From NCBI GenBank assembly GCA_023525715.1, contig CM042014.1, positions 19,447,063 to 19,511,062 on the forward strand: a DNA stretch of 64,000 nucleotides, read 5' to 3'. Under the pieces are notes generated by a model that saw only the letters and a program-made list of their open reading frames with translations, ran no database searches and was not told the origin of the DNA. Below are positions 39,366 through 53,613 of the stretch, piece after piece (the stretch's first letter is position 1; the number at the start of each line of letters is the position of its first letter). Position numbers and translations under genes: made by a program. The stretch comes from Cichorium intybus. Lineage: Eukaryota; Streptophyta; Magnoliopsida; Asterales; Asteraceae.

Positions 39366-42149
39366 ATTAATGTGCCTAAAGGTAGTCGGATACAAATAAT
39401 TGGAAAGATCATCAAATTGAGGCTAAATTTAACGACTTATATACCCAATTTTTTACATGTGATGAGAAATATTAGGTATTCATCCTCTCCAGGCTTTTCA
39501 CGTGTGGAACCGGAACCTAAAACAATGAAACAAACTTGGTCAACGTCACTTAATCATCTATTAGTTCCAATAATAGGTGGTTTTAAAATACAGCCAAATA
39601 ATAGTTGATTAACTATGATAATTATAACTTATGAAAAATTCATAGAAAGCAACACCATATGCTTAAATGGATAGATTTATTATAGGTTTGTCATTAAAGA
39701 AATAAACAAAAAACATTTTAGGCTATTTTAAAAGAAAATAATAAAGAAGTGAAACAAGCAAAGAGAAAGAGAGAGAGCCTACCCGATCCGATGTAAACAC
39801 GCATAACCTTGGGGGTATTAAGGACGTTTCCAAGGGACCACATTAGTGCTGCATAAACCCTCATCAGCTACAACACAAAATTACAAAACGTATATAAATG
39901 ATTGACCAAGTAAAAATATGGAGCATAATCTCGAGGGTATTTAGGACTTTTTATTAGTTTCTGTAATAATCTAGACTGTGCCATTCAACGGTTGCTTAAT
40001 AGGTCCACATCACAATACATATTTATCCACTGCTGATAAGAAATATCAGAGTAGTTTGACTCATGGAGATGCATAAGAACATTGGAGAGCCATATGATAA
40101 TCGCCAAATATTTTGAAGATCCTTTACGACATTTCAACAAACATCTCGAGTGCCCAGCTCAATCAAACCATAAGAAACATAACGGTTTTTGAAACTATTG
40201 ACCATTTTAAAGCTCCTAATAACAAATCAATAAGCCCTTCAAAATTCATCACTCCACCATTAAATTTTCAAGAATATATTGTGTAGGAATTTTAAGAAAC
40301 TTAAAAAACTTACATCGATGAAGATGACAATCTAAGTTGCTTCTCCAACAAATAATCAATAAAAGACAATTTGACCATCTTGCAAACAGTCTCATTTACC
40401 TCCCAAGTTTGAAAAGTCTGTTGTTAGATCTAAAATGCTGAAATTCCAAGGGATTTGACCAAGAGACCTAGAATTTCCATTATCTAGTGGTAGATGAAAT
40501 CCTACTGAACTTGCAAAACTCAGTAGTTTTAAGAGTTTGTTCTCAAGTAAGATTATATGTAAAAAAACTGACTTTTGTTATATAATATTGACTTATAACA
40601 GTAAAGAAACAATCACCGGCCATAAACAATCATAGTATAACAAAAAAGCAAGATAATCATCGTCAGTGGAAGCCAATAACCTGGAAAACTCTGTAATCAA
40701 TAAGAACATGCGGGGATAATTCATTTAAGTAACAGATTCCAGAAGAGACTAAGAACTTTATATGATCCAATAACTGGCGTGAACATATCTCTTTCAGGAA
40801 ATTCATCAAACGGTTGGCGTGCTTTCAAGACTTAAAGCTAACATATATCAATTTCACCTGAATAGCGAAGATAAACTCTGTGATAATCAAGAATAAAGTT
40901 AGTAAAATATAGTAGGAAACAACAAACAGTTTATATGCGTAAACAAATAGCTATTCAATCATAGATTATATCACCTCTCGGGTATTTGGATCTTTATTTT
41001 AAAAACCTCCTTTTCGTAAATGTACCTTCAGGACCCTGTATCTCTGTTGATAGAAAGCCATCCAAACTCCAATCCTTTTCCAGGTTTCAAAAACCAATGG
41101 AAACATCTAACATATCATCGTCATCTGTAAAAGACAAGGCTGCTGCTCGTGATCTTGAATGTAATGCAAAAATAGGTTCAGGAAGAAATACATACCAATC
41201 GGACCTGTAGCAAGTTCATTCAGACATTTCATCAAACAGTTGGTGGGTATAGGAGGGTATGAAACCAGATGAGCACATTTCAACCTTTTATTCAAACCAA
41301 TCGAACCTGTAGCAATTCAGACCTGTCCGACTTGAAGCTATCGGACCTGTAGCAAAACGAAAATGAAGCAATCGGAGATGAACAATGTGAAGATGAACAA
41401 ATCGATGATGAATCTTGAACCAATCAGATATGACAGCTTAAACCAAGTCAAACCTGTTTGAACCTAAAACATAGGCTAGCAGAGGAGGCAACGATGATGA
41501 CAGTGTCGGCGACGGATGCGACGACGACAAGAAATGGATGGGAGCAAGCGACGATGAACATTGGAACAGCGGCGGCGGCGTACGGTGGCTTCGACATGTT
41601 TTGCAAGAAGACGTGGGGAGAGGGGGAGAAGACCGGGAGTTCTATACCGGAGTTGGAGCAGGGAGCTGTACCGAGCAAGCGATGAGTGATGAATAGATGG
41701 TGACGGAAGAAATCGAGTAGCAGGTGCGAGGATCGACAAGACATGGATGGGAGTTGTGAGAGAACTGAGAAGGGAGCATAAGAATAGGGCAAAATAGGTT
41801 ATGCCCGTTTTCTTTTCACTTAGAAGCGTTTGGTGGTTAAAGCGTGGCTAAACAGCCACGCAACTACCACAGAATCTGGTATTTTATTTGATGCATACGA
41901 TACAACTGAGTAAAGCGTGGTTAAACAGCCACCCAACTAACACGGAAATATTTAAAATCGAAAAAAATGTTTAAAATAGAATTGAATGTATTGGTTTATT
42001 ATTATTATTATTATATATTCTAAAAAATAGGAAAACAATTATTAATATTATTATTTATTTCGTTTTCGTTTTCGTTTTATTAATTATATCGTTTTGGGCT
42101 ATAAGCCTCATCCGTTTTCGTTTTCATTTTATTAATGAGTAACGTGTTT

Positions 42150-43010
42150 AAAAGGTGTAAACGCTTGTGTAAGTCCAATTTACGTATAAACCGAGAAATA
42201 TAAAGATAATAAAGTATAACAAGGATGTACAAAAAATGAACCCAAAAAAATAATTTTTAGCCTTCAAAAAACAAAAAATACAAATACAGTCGTGCATATT
42301 GCGTGGTTAATTAACCACGCATTAACCACGCACTGTCTGGTTGTGTGGTAAATGCGTGGTTAATTAGCCACGCAATATCCACGACTTTATTTGTATTTTT
42401 CGTTTTTTGAAGGGTAAACATTATTTTTTTGGGTTCATTTTTTACACATCCTTATTATACTTTATTATCTTTATATTTCTCGGTTTATACGTGAATTCTA
42501 GTTACACACAAGCGTGTACACCTTCCAAACCCATTGTTCATTTCAAACGTTATCCTTTCAAGGTGTATAAGCACTTGTGATTTTAACACACCAACACATT
42601 GATACGCATACAATCATGAGTATGAGTATAAGTATGAGTGTATATGAGAATGAGTGTATATAAGTATGAGTGTGTGTGTGTCCATCAATGAATTGGTGTA
42701 TTAAAACTACATACGTTTATACACATTGAAAGGAAAAACTTGAAATGAGTAACTAGTTTGGAAGGTGTACACGCTTGTGTGTAACTCGAATTCACGTATA
42801 AACCAAGAAATATAAAGATAATAAAGTATAATAAGGATGTGTAAAAAATGAACCCAAAAAAATAATTTTTACCCTTCAAAAAACGAAAAATACAAATATA
42901 GTCGTGGCTATTGCGTGGCTAATTAACCACGCATTTACCACACAACCAGACAGTGCGTGGTTAATGTGTGGTTAATTAGCCACGCAATAGCCACGACTGT
43001 ATTTATTGTT
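42150..43010. repeat. Three copies of a 190-bp module in alternating orientation
   Basis: A module starting near ACACGCTTGTGT, with CGTATAAACCGAGAAATATA, AGTATAATAAGGATGT and AATGAACCCAAAAAAATAAT, occurs forward at about 42155-42290, inverted at about 42390-42530 and forward again at about 42755-42900. GCCACGCA motifs sit at the junctions. The first two copies form a large hairpin. Confidence 0.8.
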
Positions 43011-43350
43011 TTCCATTTATATATATTAACCACGCAATAACCACGCTTTATTTATTGTTTTCCATTTATATATATTAACCACGCTTTCGTGGTAGATTCG
43101 TGGCTATTTAACCACGCAATAACAACTAGCCATTTTCCTGATATTTTAAATCATTGTTCGTGGCAGTTGTGTGGCTATTTAGCCACGCAACAGCCACGAA
43201 TTTCTTATGCGTCAAAGTTCCGTCACAAATGCGTGTCTAAATTTGGAGTTTGAGGTTGTGTGACAGATGCGTGTTAATTGCGTGGCTATTTAGACACACA
43301 AAATTTGTGTGGCTATTTTTCGTGGCTAAATACCCCATTCTCTAGTAGTG

Positions 43351-44381
43351 ATTGTTTCGATTGTACAAATAGTCGTAAGAACCACCACATCAAAATTTTA
43401 TTTCTAGAAGATCTCAATGTAGATGAATATGTTATAGCGACTATTGACCTCCACTCTTTTGGCCACCGGATAGGGATATTCAACCGCACACTCACAGTGT
43501 GCTAAAATTCTGCAAGTTTTAACCCTTACATTAACAAACGAAGACACAGATCTTAACAAAACTCGTTACGAACTTCACCAAACTTCTTTTCTCGTTATCT
43601 AGTATTACATGAAATGACAATCTACTTGTTGTTTCATACAATCATAACATTTTATTTTCCATTACATGCACTAACATCTAACCAAAATTTCAAGGATATG
43701 TTACACTAAATCTCCATAGTTGGTCATAAATTCGAGATTACTTATGAATTAAGACTAATGGAAAGATTGGTGATATTCATGGAGACGAATATCTCGTGGA
43801 GAAGAGCCAAATTCACATGTATCTATTGTTAATGAATATTGGATAAGACCCTCGCCCTCTCCCAAGTCCCAACTATTAGTGCTGCCAACATTATTCTTTC
43901 CCTCCCTTCTGGTCGTCGACCTCAAGCAAGAAAAAGGAGAAGAGCAATTTAATTTATTGGTCAATCTAGCAGTTGTTGCTCCCGCTTTATGTAGATATTT
44001 GTAGATGTTACTCGTTCATGTAACTACTAGTTGACACCAAGGGAAACCATCTTATATTGAGGTAGTGATTCTAACATTTCATGGTTGATTATTGTTGATC
44101 TATGTTTGTTCTAATTGGATACATTGCTTAGGGATGAAATAAATTTTAACTGTTAATATACTATCTTTGTATTTTAGGTCATTATGGTTTTGGAATTTCA
44201 ATCCCCAAGAAAAGGATCTCTACATAGCAACATATGAATCCTAAACATCATTGGTTGACGTTTTGTTGGTTATTTGAATATCTAATCGGATTGGCTATAT
44301 AGGTTGATCAAAAAATTTAAAATATCATATTTCGATGTGAAATGATTCTCTAATTGTTTGTTAATCGATTAAACCCCACAA

Positions 44382-44382
<1 letters not shown>
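43351..44382. repeat. Intergenic stretch with degraded Copia 3' UTR fragment
   Basis: Around 43560-43870 the order of words (CTCCATAGTTGGTCATAAATT, TATGAATTAAGACTAAT, ACATGTATCTATTG) parallels the E1 3' UTR near 10060-10220 (CCATAGTCGATCATAGTTGT, TATGAAGTAAGACTAAT). It looks like an old relic. The rest is unrecognised. Confidence 0.4.

Positions 44383-44462
<80 letters not shown>
44383..44462. repeat. (TA)n microsatellite
   Basis: About 80 bp of TA on the left side of the palindromic MITE. Confidence 0.97.
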
Positions 44463-45395
<933 letters not shown>

Positions 45396-46843
45396 CTTAC
45401 ATGTCTATCTTTGTTCTCAGTCGATGTGAGAAAGTCGGGATCATCAAGTAGGAGTAAGTCTAAGTCTAATGTGAATGTTAGTCAATAACATAAGCAACAA
45501 TAACATGTTTGAGCCTATTTTTTTGTTTTTTAAGAAATAAGCATCATACACACCATTTGAATACTTTCATTTATATATAAAAATACAAATTAATTTAATA
45601 AAGCGGAATAGAAGACACCACAAACCTTAATAGACTCTAGAAAACGCAATGGAGTTGGTGCCTTCATCTTTGAATGTATGCAAGTCATCAACCAGGAACT
45701 GTTATGTCCATGCACCATGACACGTTTAACACTAAACCTTAACCCCGATGCCTAGACCAATCTCACATTCCTTGCAAGCACTCCAAGGTCTAGGACTAGG
45801 AAATTTGAAAAAATCATTATCAATACGACGACTTTTCAGATCCCTTCCTAGTATAGAGTGACTTTTAAATCTCTTTAACTACCATATATCGACAACAAAA
45901 GAAAAAATAAAATGACTAGGATTCTAAAACAAATGTGTTATTGTAATGCATTTAAATAAGTATGAAATCCAAAGAATATTTGTGGAATATGTATTTCAGA
46001 CTTTCATAAAGCACATCAAAATGGGTTAACATCATGAAGATTAACGAAAAGACAATCCAACATAACATTTTGTTGTTTAAAGTGATAAAAAAAATTCCAT
46101 CTAAACTTTGAAATTCGAAGAACAAGTTCGAAATACAAATGTTGCACACCGCAAATTAACATCAAATCATTGTAATGGGGTCTACATCATGTAACATAAC
46201 AAATAATTAAACAAGCATACTTATCATTTTATCATATGAAAATGGAAGACTAACAACATTTCATGGTCCGAAGATATTACATCTTGTCATAAATCTAATT
46301 AGAAGGTAAAATAACTTATAGAAATAGAAACAAGTTTTAATACAACATCATAAAATGATGTCATTTTCTTAAAAACTGATGATATATTTCCAGTAAAAGA
46401 ATAGAGGATTTTTTTTCAAAATGTTGTGATAAAAATTAAATAAATATACTTTATACATCAATTTACTCTAAAGTTGAAATAAAGAGTCATTTCAATGAAA
46501 GCAATGAGTTTTGACTTAATTGATCATCAAAGCCTCGATTGTGTTCCCATTTAGCCACCAAAGTTATTATTCCTATTTACCTCTTATGACCTCCTACTCG
46601 CGGTTTGCCCATTTTTATGTTTGCCTGAAACCTACATGGCATTTTCAAACTAGATGGAGCAGGTTTATAACCTTCTATAATTTATTTCTCTAATGTATCA
46701 TCTATACCATATATATACAGTCTCTTTGTCTATCAATGCTCTTCTTTTGATAGGCAATGCAAAGTAAAGTATGATAGTGAGTAGGAGAAGCTACTTCGGT
46801 AGAAGTGTCTCTTGGCATAAGTTCCCAAAGTATAACATGGGTT
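45396..46843. other. Intergenic stretch, nothing recognised
   Basis: No gene, RNA or element end that I can support. Confidence 0.45.
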
Positions 46844-46848
46844 ATACG

Positions 46849-47622
46849 TGAAAGGTTTTCCGCAACCATGAACTAAAAACCTAAGTTCACATGCAACCTA
46901 GAAAAGATCTATGTTTTCTTTCTTTGAACATGTAACTAATTCCTAAAGGCCAAACAAAAATTAACTAAAAGAATAAATCAGAAAAACTAACATTTAGTTT
47001 TAATCTTGAAGCTAAGCAGCACAAGTGTCCTGCCTCAAATGAGATCACACCCAGGGAGCCAGAGGGTGGACGAAAATTCCAGAGAGAATAATAGAATGAG
47101 CAACTGATAATAAAGTCCAGGGTTCCCTATTTATAGGGAACCAAGTGGCAAAGCTAGAAACCCTAGCCGCAGCCCATTTTCCGGATTATCTGTACGCGCG
47201 CCGCGGCCATATCGTTTGCGCGCCGCGCGCCGCAATTCAACTATTGAATTCGTACGAATATGTACGCGCGTCGCGGCCTTTACATTGGCGCGCCGCGCGC
47301 CGCAATTCAACTATTGAATTTGTACTACTTTAATCCCTGACCTCCTGATTAATCTAATTAATGCCACAGAAATTAATCCAATTAATTTCTGATTAATTAT
47401 TAATCAATCAACATAGTTTCTAATTAATATATTATCACTTTAATATATTAACAAACCATATCTTTTATTTCTATTGATTTATTAATCCCATAATAAACCA
47501 ACCTTTCTCTCTACCGAACTTTCTACCAAACCTCCAGCTATGAGGGCAACCCAAATGGACTTTGCTTCTATTTAATAGGTCAATATAAATTATAAGTCAT
47601 GGCTTAGACACCTAATCCAACA
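46849..47622 (-). repeat. E3 3' LTR
   Basis: 774 bp in element 3' position. It contains a GC-rich pair of near repeats (GTACGCGCGCCGCGGCC, GTACGCGCGTCGCGGCC) around 47191-47306 not present in E2 LTRs. Confidence 0.92.
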
Positions 47623-48400
47623 GTCTCCCACTTGGATAAGTCTATGACTATAATTACCAATTTAACCTCTAATTAATCAGCAAACTGTAGCTTCCTAGAA
47701 ACTGCTGCCGAACTCTGACCTAGTCAGTTGTGTCCATAGATAAGTGATCAAATGATCCTCCGTCCAACAAGATATTTTCAGACATGAGACATGGATTGAG
47801 ATCAATCTCCGTCTGACACACTGTTTCCCGATTTCCGATTTTGCTTATGACTTTTAGACTTCCAATTGAACGAATCAATTCAGTCCTGGCTGGCCAGCGC
47901 TTCAGTCAACTTCAAAATCATCGAGTGGCCAACAAATATCTGTTTCCCGTCTGGGTCAAGGGACGAATAAGCTTCGACTAATATATTATATATTTTACCC
48001 GACAAATCACTCACAACAGCACGTTTTATAACATCGAGTTACCGATGCGTTTTCGTACTATCAATGAACAATCGCCTTGCAAATTATAACTCATATCTCT
48101 CCACTTTAAGACCATAAGATATTATCGTCTCAACATTGCTCGTGATGTAATCCATGAAGCAATCTATTGAGCGTGGGTTTATCCAATACTCAAATCTCCA
48201 TTTCCAAGTACTCATGAACGTTGCAGCAATCTTATTGCTATGTCTAACTCCTTAGACAATCTACAAACCAATTCATGACAGTCTTCCTTCATACTTACTC
48301 CCTAAGAGTATGAACGACTGTGGATGTTTGAATAATCCAATTATTCAGGAAGTAAACATGCAAAAAGCGAAACATAAAATCTGACTGGCAGCTACTCCTG
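47623..48400 (-). other. E3 3' UTR, homologous to E2
   Basis: Aligns by eye with 14800-15540. Two small hairpins are conserved with compensatory changes: CTGAC/GTCAG at 47715-47727 and GCTGGCCAGC at 47889-47898. Confidence 0.75.
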
Positions 48401-48537
48401 CTTATTACCAAGTCTCCACGAGGTAATCACCAAGTCGGATTTATCATAACTATTATCGGTTTCTTATTCTCTTTTAAACTTTCAATTCAAGCCTTTTATA
48501 TCTATGTCTATGACCTTTTCACTCTTTCTATGTATCC

Positions 48538-51145
48538 AAGTGTCTAACACTTATACACTTTATTGCAGATGATCCTATCGGATACTCTTCCGATGATATC
48601 TCAATTTGTCATTTTTTGTCATTTTGTCATTCTCTCTCACAACTCCATTCCGGTGATGTGTACCGTGACTGCCCATGGTTCTCGGGTCTTTAGTCCACAT
48701 GACTTCGCCCTAAGACAATTTCGAGGTGTCATGATGTGCCGGTGACCCACACGCGCTCCATCAGAAACCAACGAAATTCTTTAACCATGAAGTCCTACAG
48801 CACCACGTTCTGGTGTAAACAATTACCGATTTGAAAACCCTTTCAAATCAATCACCCTAATCATTTCCCAATGATTTCTCACGTCTGTTCAAAAAATCCA
48901 TTCAGTATTCTCAGCCAGGCAAAATCCTGAATCCAACTTACAATGCTCTAAGCATTAAGTCATCAGGATATGTTCATAACACTTCTGATTTTTCCAAGAG
49001 GCTCGAGGAACCTGATGTAATCTCATTCCAAGCCCTTTCGGAATCCTAAGATTACCAATAATCCTTGTGTCATGATTTCCGGAAACCATTTCCATTCGGG
49101 GACTCTTTCTTATGCATCTTGAATCCCATCAAGATCATATTCTCAGCGGCTAAGTGAATACTGTCAGTCTTATCTATCTGATAAATGTCTATGAACTACG
49201 TGAGCATGCTGCACCTTCTTTGTTTCTTTCATGCCAATTCATTACACTTTGCAATGACCGGAAACTCCATTCCTGGGGTTATGCATCTTGAATCTCATCA
49301 AGATCATATTTGGCAGAATTCTGATCTATCTAATAGATGTTCACAACCACCTGAGTATGTTGTATCTCTTAAAGTCTTTCATAGCGAACCGTTTCTTAAC
49401 ACCAAGTCATTACACTTTGTAATGATAAGAGACGTTTCCTAGAACCAGTATGTAACTCACATACAATGATAGCAGATAACAACGATACTCCCACTGGCTT
49501 TGACACCGTCATATGACTCTTTCGGACTATTCACAAAATCCAGAACTTATGGCACATTTTGCGAAACCGAAATCCAAACCTTTCCGACATATTAAAGGAA
49601 ATCTTTCAGGCTATTCACAAAATCCAAACCTTTTGGCCTATTTTGAGGATCCGAATATCCTTTCTTGCGAGTGCCCATGGGATGAATCCCGGAGCCATGT
49701 ACATTTTGTAATGGCATGCTCTATGTAAGTCCATATTAGTGTGCCGGTAAACCACACACGCTCCACTAACGACTCACACTATGCCACGCAGAATCCTCTC
49801 GGATTACATCTTCTATTGAGAGTGCTTCTCTCAGAATCAATTGCTTGACTCCAAGTGATGACTCATTCAACCAGATGTTTTGTAAGTACATTTCTATGTT
49901 CCCTTCTTTTGATGATTCAATTACTCCCACTGGTTCCTAGACCAGTTGTAAAGATCAATCAAACTGTCACATAGACTGTGTCTCGCGGTAAGGTTCTCTT
50001 TTTTGGCAGCAACTGGGCTCACCAATGCTTCCAGCAGTCGGATTACTTATCCATACCATCTTTAGTGTTTTACCACTACCCGATATATCACCCAAATCAT
50101 AACTCCTTATGACAGTGACAATAACTGCTAGTCAAGCGAAGAGAGGGTATGTCAGGTTTAACAGGAATCTAATTCCTGGTCAGGGCCCAGTGATGACTAA
50201 AGGTTCTTTCACTTGGCTAATCCCTGAACTCCTTCAGGATTATTCTTACTCCCACTATTTCCTTAGAACTTGAGTTCTTTCTAAAAGTGCTCTTCTTTCA
50301 AAGGATAACCGGAGTGGCTAATGAAACGACATTGCTGATCAGTTTCAGGCTTGTCATGAGATTCAAACGAATGCTACATGACCCTGGACTTTCTATGTAC
50401 TAGTGGGACGATCCCAGCTTTACATTTCAGACAGTGTTAACATAACCTACTTAGTCTAAGATGTGGTCGGAATATGGCTTCTGCGGTGTGACTGGTTGAA
50501 TATTCAATTCATTGAAATATTAGTCAGAAATGTATCCAGTGTATCTTATACACCGAGGATCAAAACTATTTCGATCGATGCTCCATCATCTTCCCTAAGA
50601 CGCATTATTACCATTAATGCTCCTGGAAGAGGATAAACTATGAAACATTTTCTCAGTCTATATAGTCATTCAGGTTCTGTTGATCTTATATTTCCTTTGA
50701 AATCCTTGAACACTTCAAGGTTCCAATCAATCGCTTATTCCGATAAGCGAAGCCATATTTGTCAAACTATTTGGCAAATATTTTGAAGCATAACTAATCG
50801 TGTTCTGTTCGAAGATTCGAGCAATACACAGTAACTTATGTGTCTGTTGCTCAAAATCTTAATACCTTTACAGTTTCATGTAAATTTATGACTTTGTTAA
50901 TATTGTTCAAGACATGCAATCATCACCTGACTCCAAGTCAACTGATTCCAAAATCCTATCCATTGGATCTTTGGGCGATTCCTTTCTTGCCACAATTAAT
51001 TTTATTAAGCACTCAATTCATCATGTGACTCTAAGTCAAATGATTCCAAAGTCCTTTCCAACTGGACCTTTGGTTGAAGTGATTCTCATAAAATTCACTT
51101 TAACAATCATAAAGAACACGATTTACAAATCCAATCCCATTGGAT
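48538..51145 (-). other. Hairpin comb replacing pol in E3
   Basis: At least 20 short perfect hairpins with loops of 2-9 nt. Examples: AAGTGT/ACACTT 48538, ATCGGA/TCCGAT 48577, GATTTGAAA/TTTCAAATC 48828, AATCATT/AATGATT 48859, AATGCT/AGCATT 48942, ATCTTGA/TCAAGAT 49116 and 49285, TCATTAC/GTAATGA 49407, TGAGAG/CTCTCA 49817, CAGGAAT/ATTCCTG 50162, CCTGAA/TTCAGG 50223, AGAACT/AGTTCT 50265, GTGTAT/ATACAC 50539, CCTTGAA/TTCAAGG 50704, TCGCTTAT/ATAAGCGA 50731, ATCCAAT/ATTGGAT 51129. There is no reading frame. A trace of RT homology (KASGSIV) survives near 49490. Confidence 0.7.
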
Positions 51146-51327
51146 GTATCAACATTCAAGTTATTACCATTTACGTCATCAACACATTCACACAACATTT
51201 CGAGGACAATTAAAACAACCATTTTAAAAAAATATATTCATTAAACCAGAATTATCCTCAGAACAATGTACTATGCGAATCCATGTCGTATGTATCTATA
51301 AACTAATAACAAGAACAAATATCTAGC

Positions 51328-51546
51328 TTAACTCAAAAACCACACGAGCTCCAGATCCAATCCGAATATGCTCCTGTGCGACACCATCCCGCATCCTCCA
51401 GATTTCGTGCATACAGAGCAAATGTGTGAAACACATCCTGTATCAAGGAAATGAGGATCAGGTATTCTGAGTTTTAAGATATTACTGAGTTTGCCAAACG
51501 GTTTGGCTTTAGAGCATTTTCCAATCTTTTCGTGACTGTGTCCCAC
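51328..51546 (-). pseudogene. E3 protease remnant
   Basis: The minus-strand translation contains FLDTGCVSHICS, matching the Copia protease active site (WVLDTGCGFHICS in E2). The surrounding Gag and integrase sequence is not recognisable. Confidence 0.7.
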
Positions 51547-51909
51547 CTTGTGGATTCCCAGTTTGAAACATCGAAAAATCGGTCCAGACGATCTGGATCA
51601 TTTCTTGATGCACCTTAATACTGGACTCAATCCTGAAGCAGCTGAATTAATGGAACTATGCTTCTCCATGAACGACTCATACAGAGTCGACATTGAATGC
51701 ACTTCCACGATTATCTTATCCGGTTACCCTTTCTGTTCATCTGGATGAACAGATCAGCGAGTTGAGCTAATGCTTAACTCCCGATCCCAAAGGGAAACCA
51801 GTTTTATATTGTTCGCCTATGTATCCCTCAATCTCGGGAACACGCAAACTGGTGCTACTTCCTTCTAGCTTGCAACTTCAAGCTCTTTGAAGATCCTAGT
51901 TCGTTCCTT

Positions 51910-52125
51910 TTATTCAACCAGTTCACGAAACCTTTCCTGAACTAGCTGTGCTAACTTATCAGGCCCCAGGAATTCTAAATCCCTACGGAACTCGGGGTCA
52001 ATGATCAATAGCATAAGGCAAAGAACTTCCTTGGACTCAATAGTCAAGGAGTCATGCTCATCACAAGCTGCTGTGTGATGCCATGTTTGGGAGCGGACAC
52101 TCAATTGGATATGGTTCGCCAGCAA
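51910..52125 (-). pseudogene. E3 Gag remnant
   Basis: The minus-strand translation CLMLLIIDPEFRRDLEFLGP parallels E2 Gag (CIMIATMNPELQRIYEDYWP). It is a short, isolated frame with no start context; the rest of Gag has decayed. Confidence 0.65.
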
Positions 52126-52570
52126 AACTAAGAACTATTCTCTAATTGCAAAACCATATCACATAGTTCAGGCCAGTCAGCCTTACCATACTAAACAGGT
52201 GCTTTCTGAAGCTCTCAGAAATGGGTGAAGGAGGGGAAGTGAGAGAATGACACTTTCTTCAAACATATATAAAATTTGAATTTATTCGTTTAATTCATCC
52301 TTTTAAATAATTACCCAATATATATTATTTAACAAGGCTAGGATCCAAAATACCCCAACTATGCTGTGAAGAGGGATGTCGTAGTCACAACACAGTGGTC
52401 ATTAAGGTAGATAACTTTTATCAATTTCAGTCTTATGAAATTCCTAGATCTGTGAGATTCATTGAACTGTTCAATGACATGTTTAATCTCGGATATGCCC
52501 CACCGTTTGTGACTGGGATGCCGAGGATCACAAACTGAGTGTGAATAACCATGCAAATTAGCTCGGTACT

Positions 52571-52745
52571 CTCGGGGTCCATTATCATCTCAAATTGATG
52601 TGCCGGTTAACCACACACGCTCCATCAACAATGATAACACCCGAGAAACCCATTGCCACTCTTTATGAACCCCCATTGGTGTGCCGGTAACCCACACACG
52701 CTCCACCAACGTTTCATAAAGTGCAATGTGCAATTTCATGGGTTA
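52571..52745 (-). other. Two shared-loop hairpins in E3 leader
   Basis: Same order as in E2: CTCGGG 52571, TTATCAT 52582 and TTGATG 52595-52600 pair with CATCAA 52623-52628, ATGATAA 52631 and CCCGAG 52640; then TTGGTG 52676-52681 pairs with CACCAA 52704-52709 inside longer arms. Loops match E2 apart from single changes (GGTTAACC, GTAACCC). Confidence 0.8.
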
Positions 52746-53600
52746 GCATCAAATTCACATTTTTTCTAAAGTAACCAGATTGGGAATTCTTGTACGGGTT
52801 CTAGTACTTTGATCATTATACTTTTAATGATTAAGCGGCCCTATCAAAACTGTTCGGCTAACGACCCTCCACTGATCAGGCAAGCGGTGGGTGAGAGTGA
52901 ACACTCATTAGACAGTCATTTTATAGGCAGTCTCCTTATACCCACTTTATAGACCAGCTTCGTGAATGAGGCCTACTAATGATTTGACTAACCAATTTAT
53001 CTTATATATATAGTATTAACCTTTAATAATATATATAAGATGTATTTTAAATCTTTTAAAATATTCCTGGTTTATCTTTTAATTTCCTGAAATTTAACTA
53101 TTAAATTTCAAATTAAATTAAACCTTTAATTTGATTTAATTTTTCTTTTAATTAAACTATTAAATAAATTAATTAAATCTAGATATTTTAAACCTTTTAA
53201 AATATTTTAGGATTTATCCTTTAATTTTTCGAAATTTAATCATTAAATCAAAATTAAATTAAATCCCTTGAATTATCTTTTAATTAAACAATTAATTAAA
53301 TTAATTCAAATATAGATAGGTTTTTCCAAATTAATCAAATCAATTTAAACCTATCTTAAACCCCTAATTATCGAATTCAAACAAACTGGGTTTAAGGTTA
53401 TCCAATTAATTAACCAATTAAAGTTACCAAAAATAGAAAACCTTCCAAAACCCTAAGCAGAAAATCGAAAAAGAAGGGGGGAGGGGCTAGGGTTTCAAAA
53501 ACTCTAAACCCCAAAATCGAAATCAGGCCCAAAAGATTTATAAACAATAAACACTAATTAGGAAAACTATTACAGCCATTCAATAAGAAAACAACCAAAC

Positions 53601-53612
53601 GCTCTGATACCA
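53601..53612 (-). promoter_or_regulatory. E3 primer-binding site
   Basis: Minus-strand TGGTATCAGAGC, one base from the 5' LTR. Confidence 0.92.
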
Positions 53613-53613
53613 C

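Noticed and set aside
41448..41792. Overlapping 75-114 codon frames in the CACTA interior
   Set aside because: Competing frames on both strands without domains; at most captured sequence.
47145..47333. 62-codon frame in E3 LTR, repeated at 53910-54098
   Set aside because: Lies entirely in the LTR pair, is non-conserved between them at several codons and has no domain.
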